64,000 nt of DNA from JACCTU01 sp963848525. Lineage in GTDB: Bacteria; Actinomycetota; Thermoleophilia; Gaiellales; Gaiellaceae. The notes under the pieces were generated by a model. The model searched no databases. It worked only from the letters and a program-made list of their open reading frames with translations, and had not been told where the DNA came from. Positions 63,585 to 64,000 of the stretch are shown here, piece by piece (the stretch's first letter is position 1; each line of letters begins with the position of its first letter). Location: contig CAWKDZ010000002.1 of the NCBI GenBank assembly GCA_963848525.1, positions 806,001-870,000 of the forward strand. Direction: 5' to 3'. Position numbers and translations under genes: made by a program.

Positions 63585-64000
63585 TCACGGCAAGCGGTCG
63601 TATGCCGCGAGCGTGAGGAAGTCGACGAAGTCGTCCGAGAGCGCGACCTGCTCGAAGACCTGGCGCGCGTCGGGCGCCTCCTCGCCGAGCTCGTCCGCCA
63701 TCGCCTCGCGGACCTGCTCGCGCGTGAAGATCCCGGCCTGGACCCACTGCCAGACCTGCGAGCGAGAGATCTCCGCGGTCGCGACGTCCTCCATCAGGTT
63801 CTCGATCGCCGCGGCGCCGGTGCCGTGCAGCCACGCGTCGAGGTAGCGAACCCCGACGCGCACGTTCAGCCGTAGCCCCGCGTCGCTCACCTCGCCGCCG
63901 GGCACGCGCAGGTCGAGCAGCGCCTCGGCCGGCACCTCGACGTCCTCGCGCGTGACGTCGAGCTGGTTCGGCCGCTCGAACTGCTCGAACGCGACCGGGA
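63585..64000 (-). CDS. aceB: Malate synthase A, C-terminal part
   Basis: This enzyme joins glyoxylate and acetyl-CoA to malate in the glyoxylate cycle. Only the C-terminal 138 residues or so are here; the gene continues past the right edge. Visible features are VRVGVRYLDAWLHGTGAAAI, ENLMEDVATAEISRSQVWQW and the final helical domain with FEQVALSDDFVDFLTLAAY. This matches AceB-type synthases. Confidence 0.9.
   Translation of the reverse strand, partial: PVAFEQFERPNQLDVTREDVEVPAEALLDLRVPGGEVSDAGLRLNVRVGVRYLDAWLHGTGAAAIENLMEDVATAEISRSQVWQWVQAGIFTREQVREAMADELGEEAPDARQVFEQVALSDDFVDFLTLAAYDRLP

Overview
The window is gene-dense, GC-rich bacterial DNA. GC-rich third positions and GTG starts are very common, and many neighbours overlap by ATGA, GTGA or TGATG. 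Gene order and families point to a deep-branching actinobacterium, most likely class Thermoleophilia (Gaiellales or Solirubrobacterales). The markers are the lepA-hemW-hrcA-dnaJ-prmA-mtaB and phoH-ybeY-dgkA-cdd-era blocks, a pyrophosphate-type phosphofructokinase, SBP56 and LtrA. This placement is inference. I see no mobile element, CRISPR array, rRNA or phage gene. No stretch over 300 bases lacks a gene; the longest gap (29297-29435) is a structured leader.

Layout. 1-4500: a cut tRNA-Leu, a PPi-type phosphofructokinase, then a minus-strand operon of an inactive IGPS-like TIM barrel, a GT39-like membrane protein and a spermidine-synthase-like membrane protein. 4500-9830: a DUF1707 protein, a deoC-aldehyde dehydrogenase deoxyribose catabolic operon and an FRG-domain protein. 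9830-29300: the long minus-strand housekeeping block (era, cdd, DgkA-PAP2 fusion, ybeY, phoH, yqeY, HIT, mtaB, prmA, dnaJ, hrcA, hemW, lepA, murJ), then rpsT on the plus strand, then holA, comEC, comEA and leuS. 29400-33000: two cupins, lysA, a DsbA/FrnE-type oxidoreductase whose first active-site cysteine is a UGA codon, and an EamA transporter. 33087-37660: a complete branched-chain amino acid ABC transporter. 37714-46100: an MFS transporter, a sulfatase, a DUF255 thioredoxin protein, an HMG-CoA-lyase-like enzyme, a PPOX protein, a BNR-repeat protein with a MoaD/ThiS protein, and an orphan BMP lipoprotein. 46100-52533: an NrtR-like regulator, then a LacI-controlled sugar ABC transporter with a GH1 beta-glucosidase. 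52514-55500: an orphan PASTA protein, rsgA and a VOC protein. 55525-61051: a TetR-linked operon of SBP56, a small membrane protein, an NTF2-like protein, TetR, an alpha/beta hydrolase and a hydrolase-glycosyltransferase fusion. 61070-64000: a GntR regulator, a membrane protein, LtrA and the 3' end of malate synthase.

Three signals cut across the window. First, 31464-32075 looks like a selenoprotein: UGA stands at the first Cys of a CxxC site, followed at the right distance by a perfect GU-loop hairpin like a bacterial SECIS. Second, at least thirteen genes have a TANNNT hexamer 6 to 9 bases before an ATG or GTG, the signature of leaderless transcripts. Third, eight otherwise intact conserved genes, including era, hemW, mtaB and comEC, each contain one single-base frameshift, seven of them apparent insertions. 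That pattern suggests residual insertion errors in the assembly more than real gene decay.
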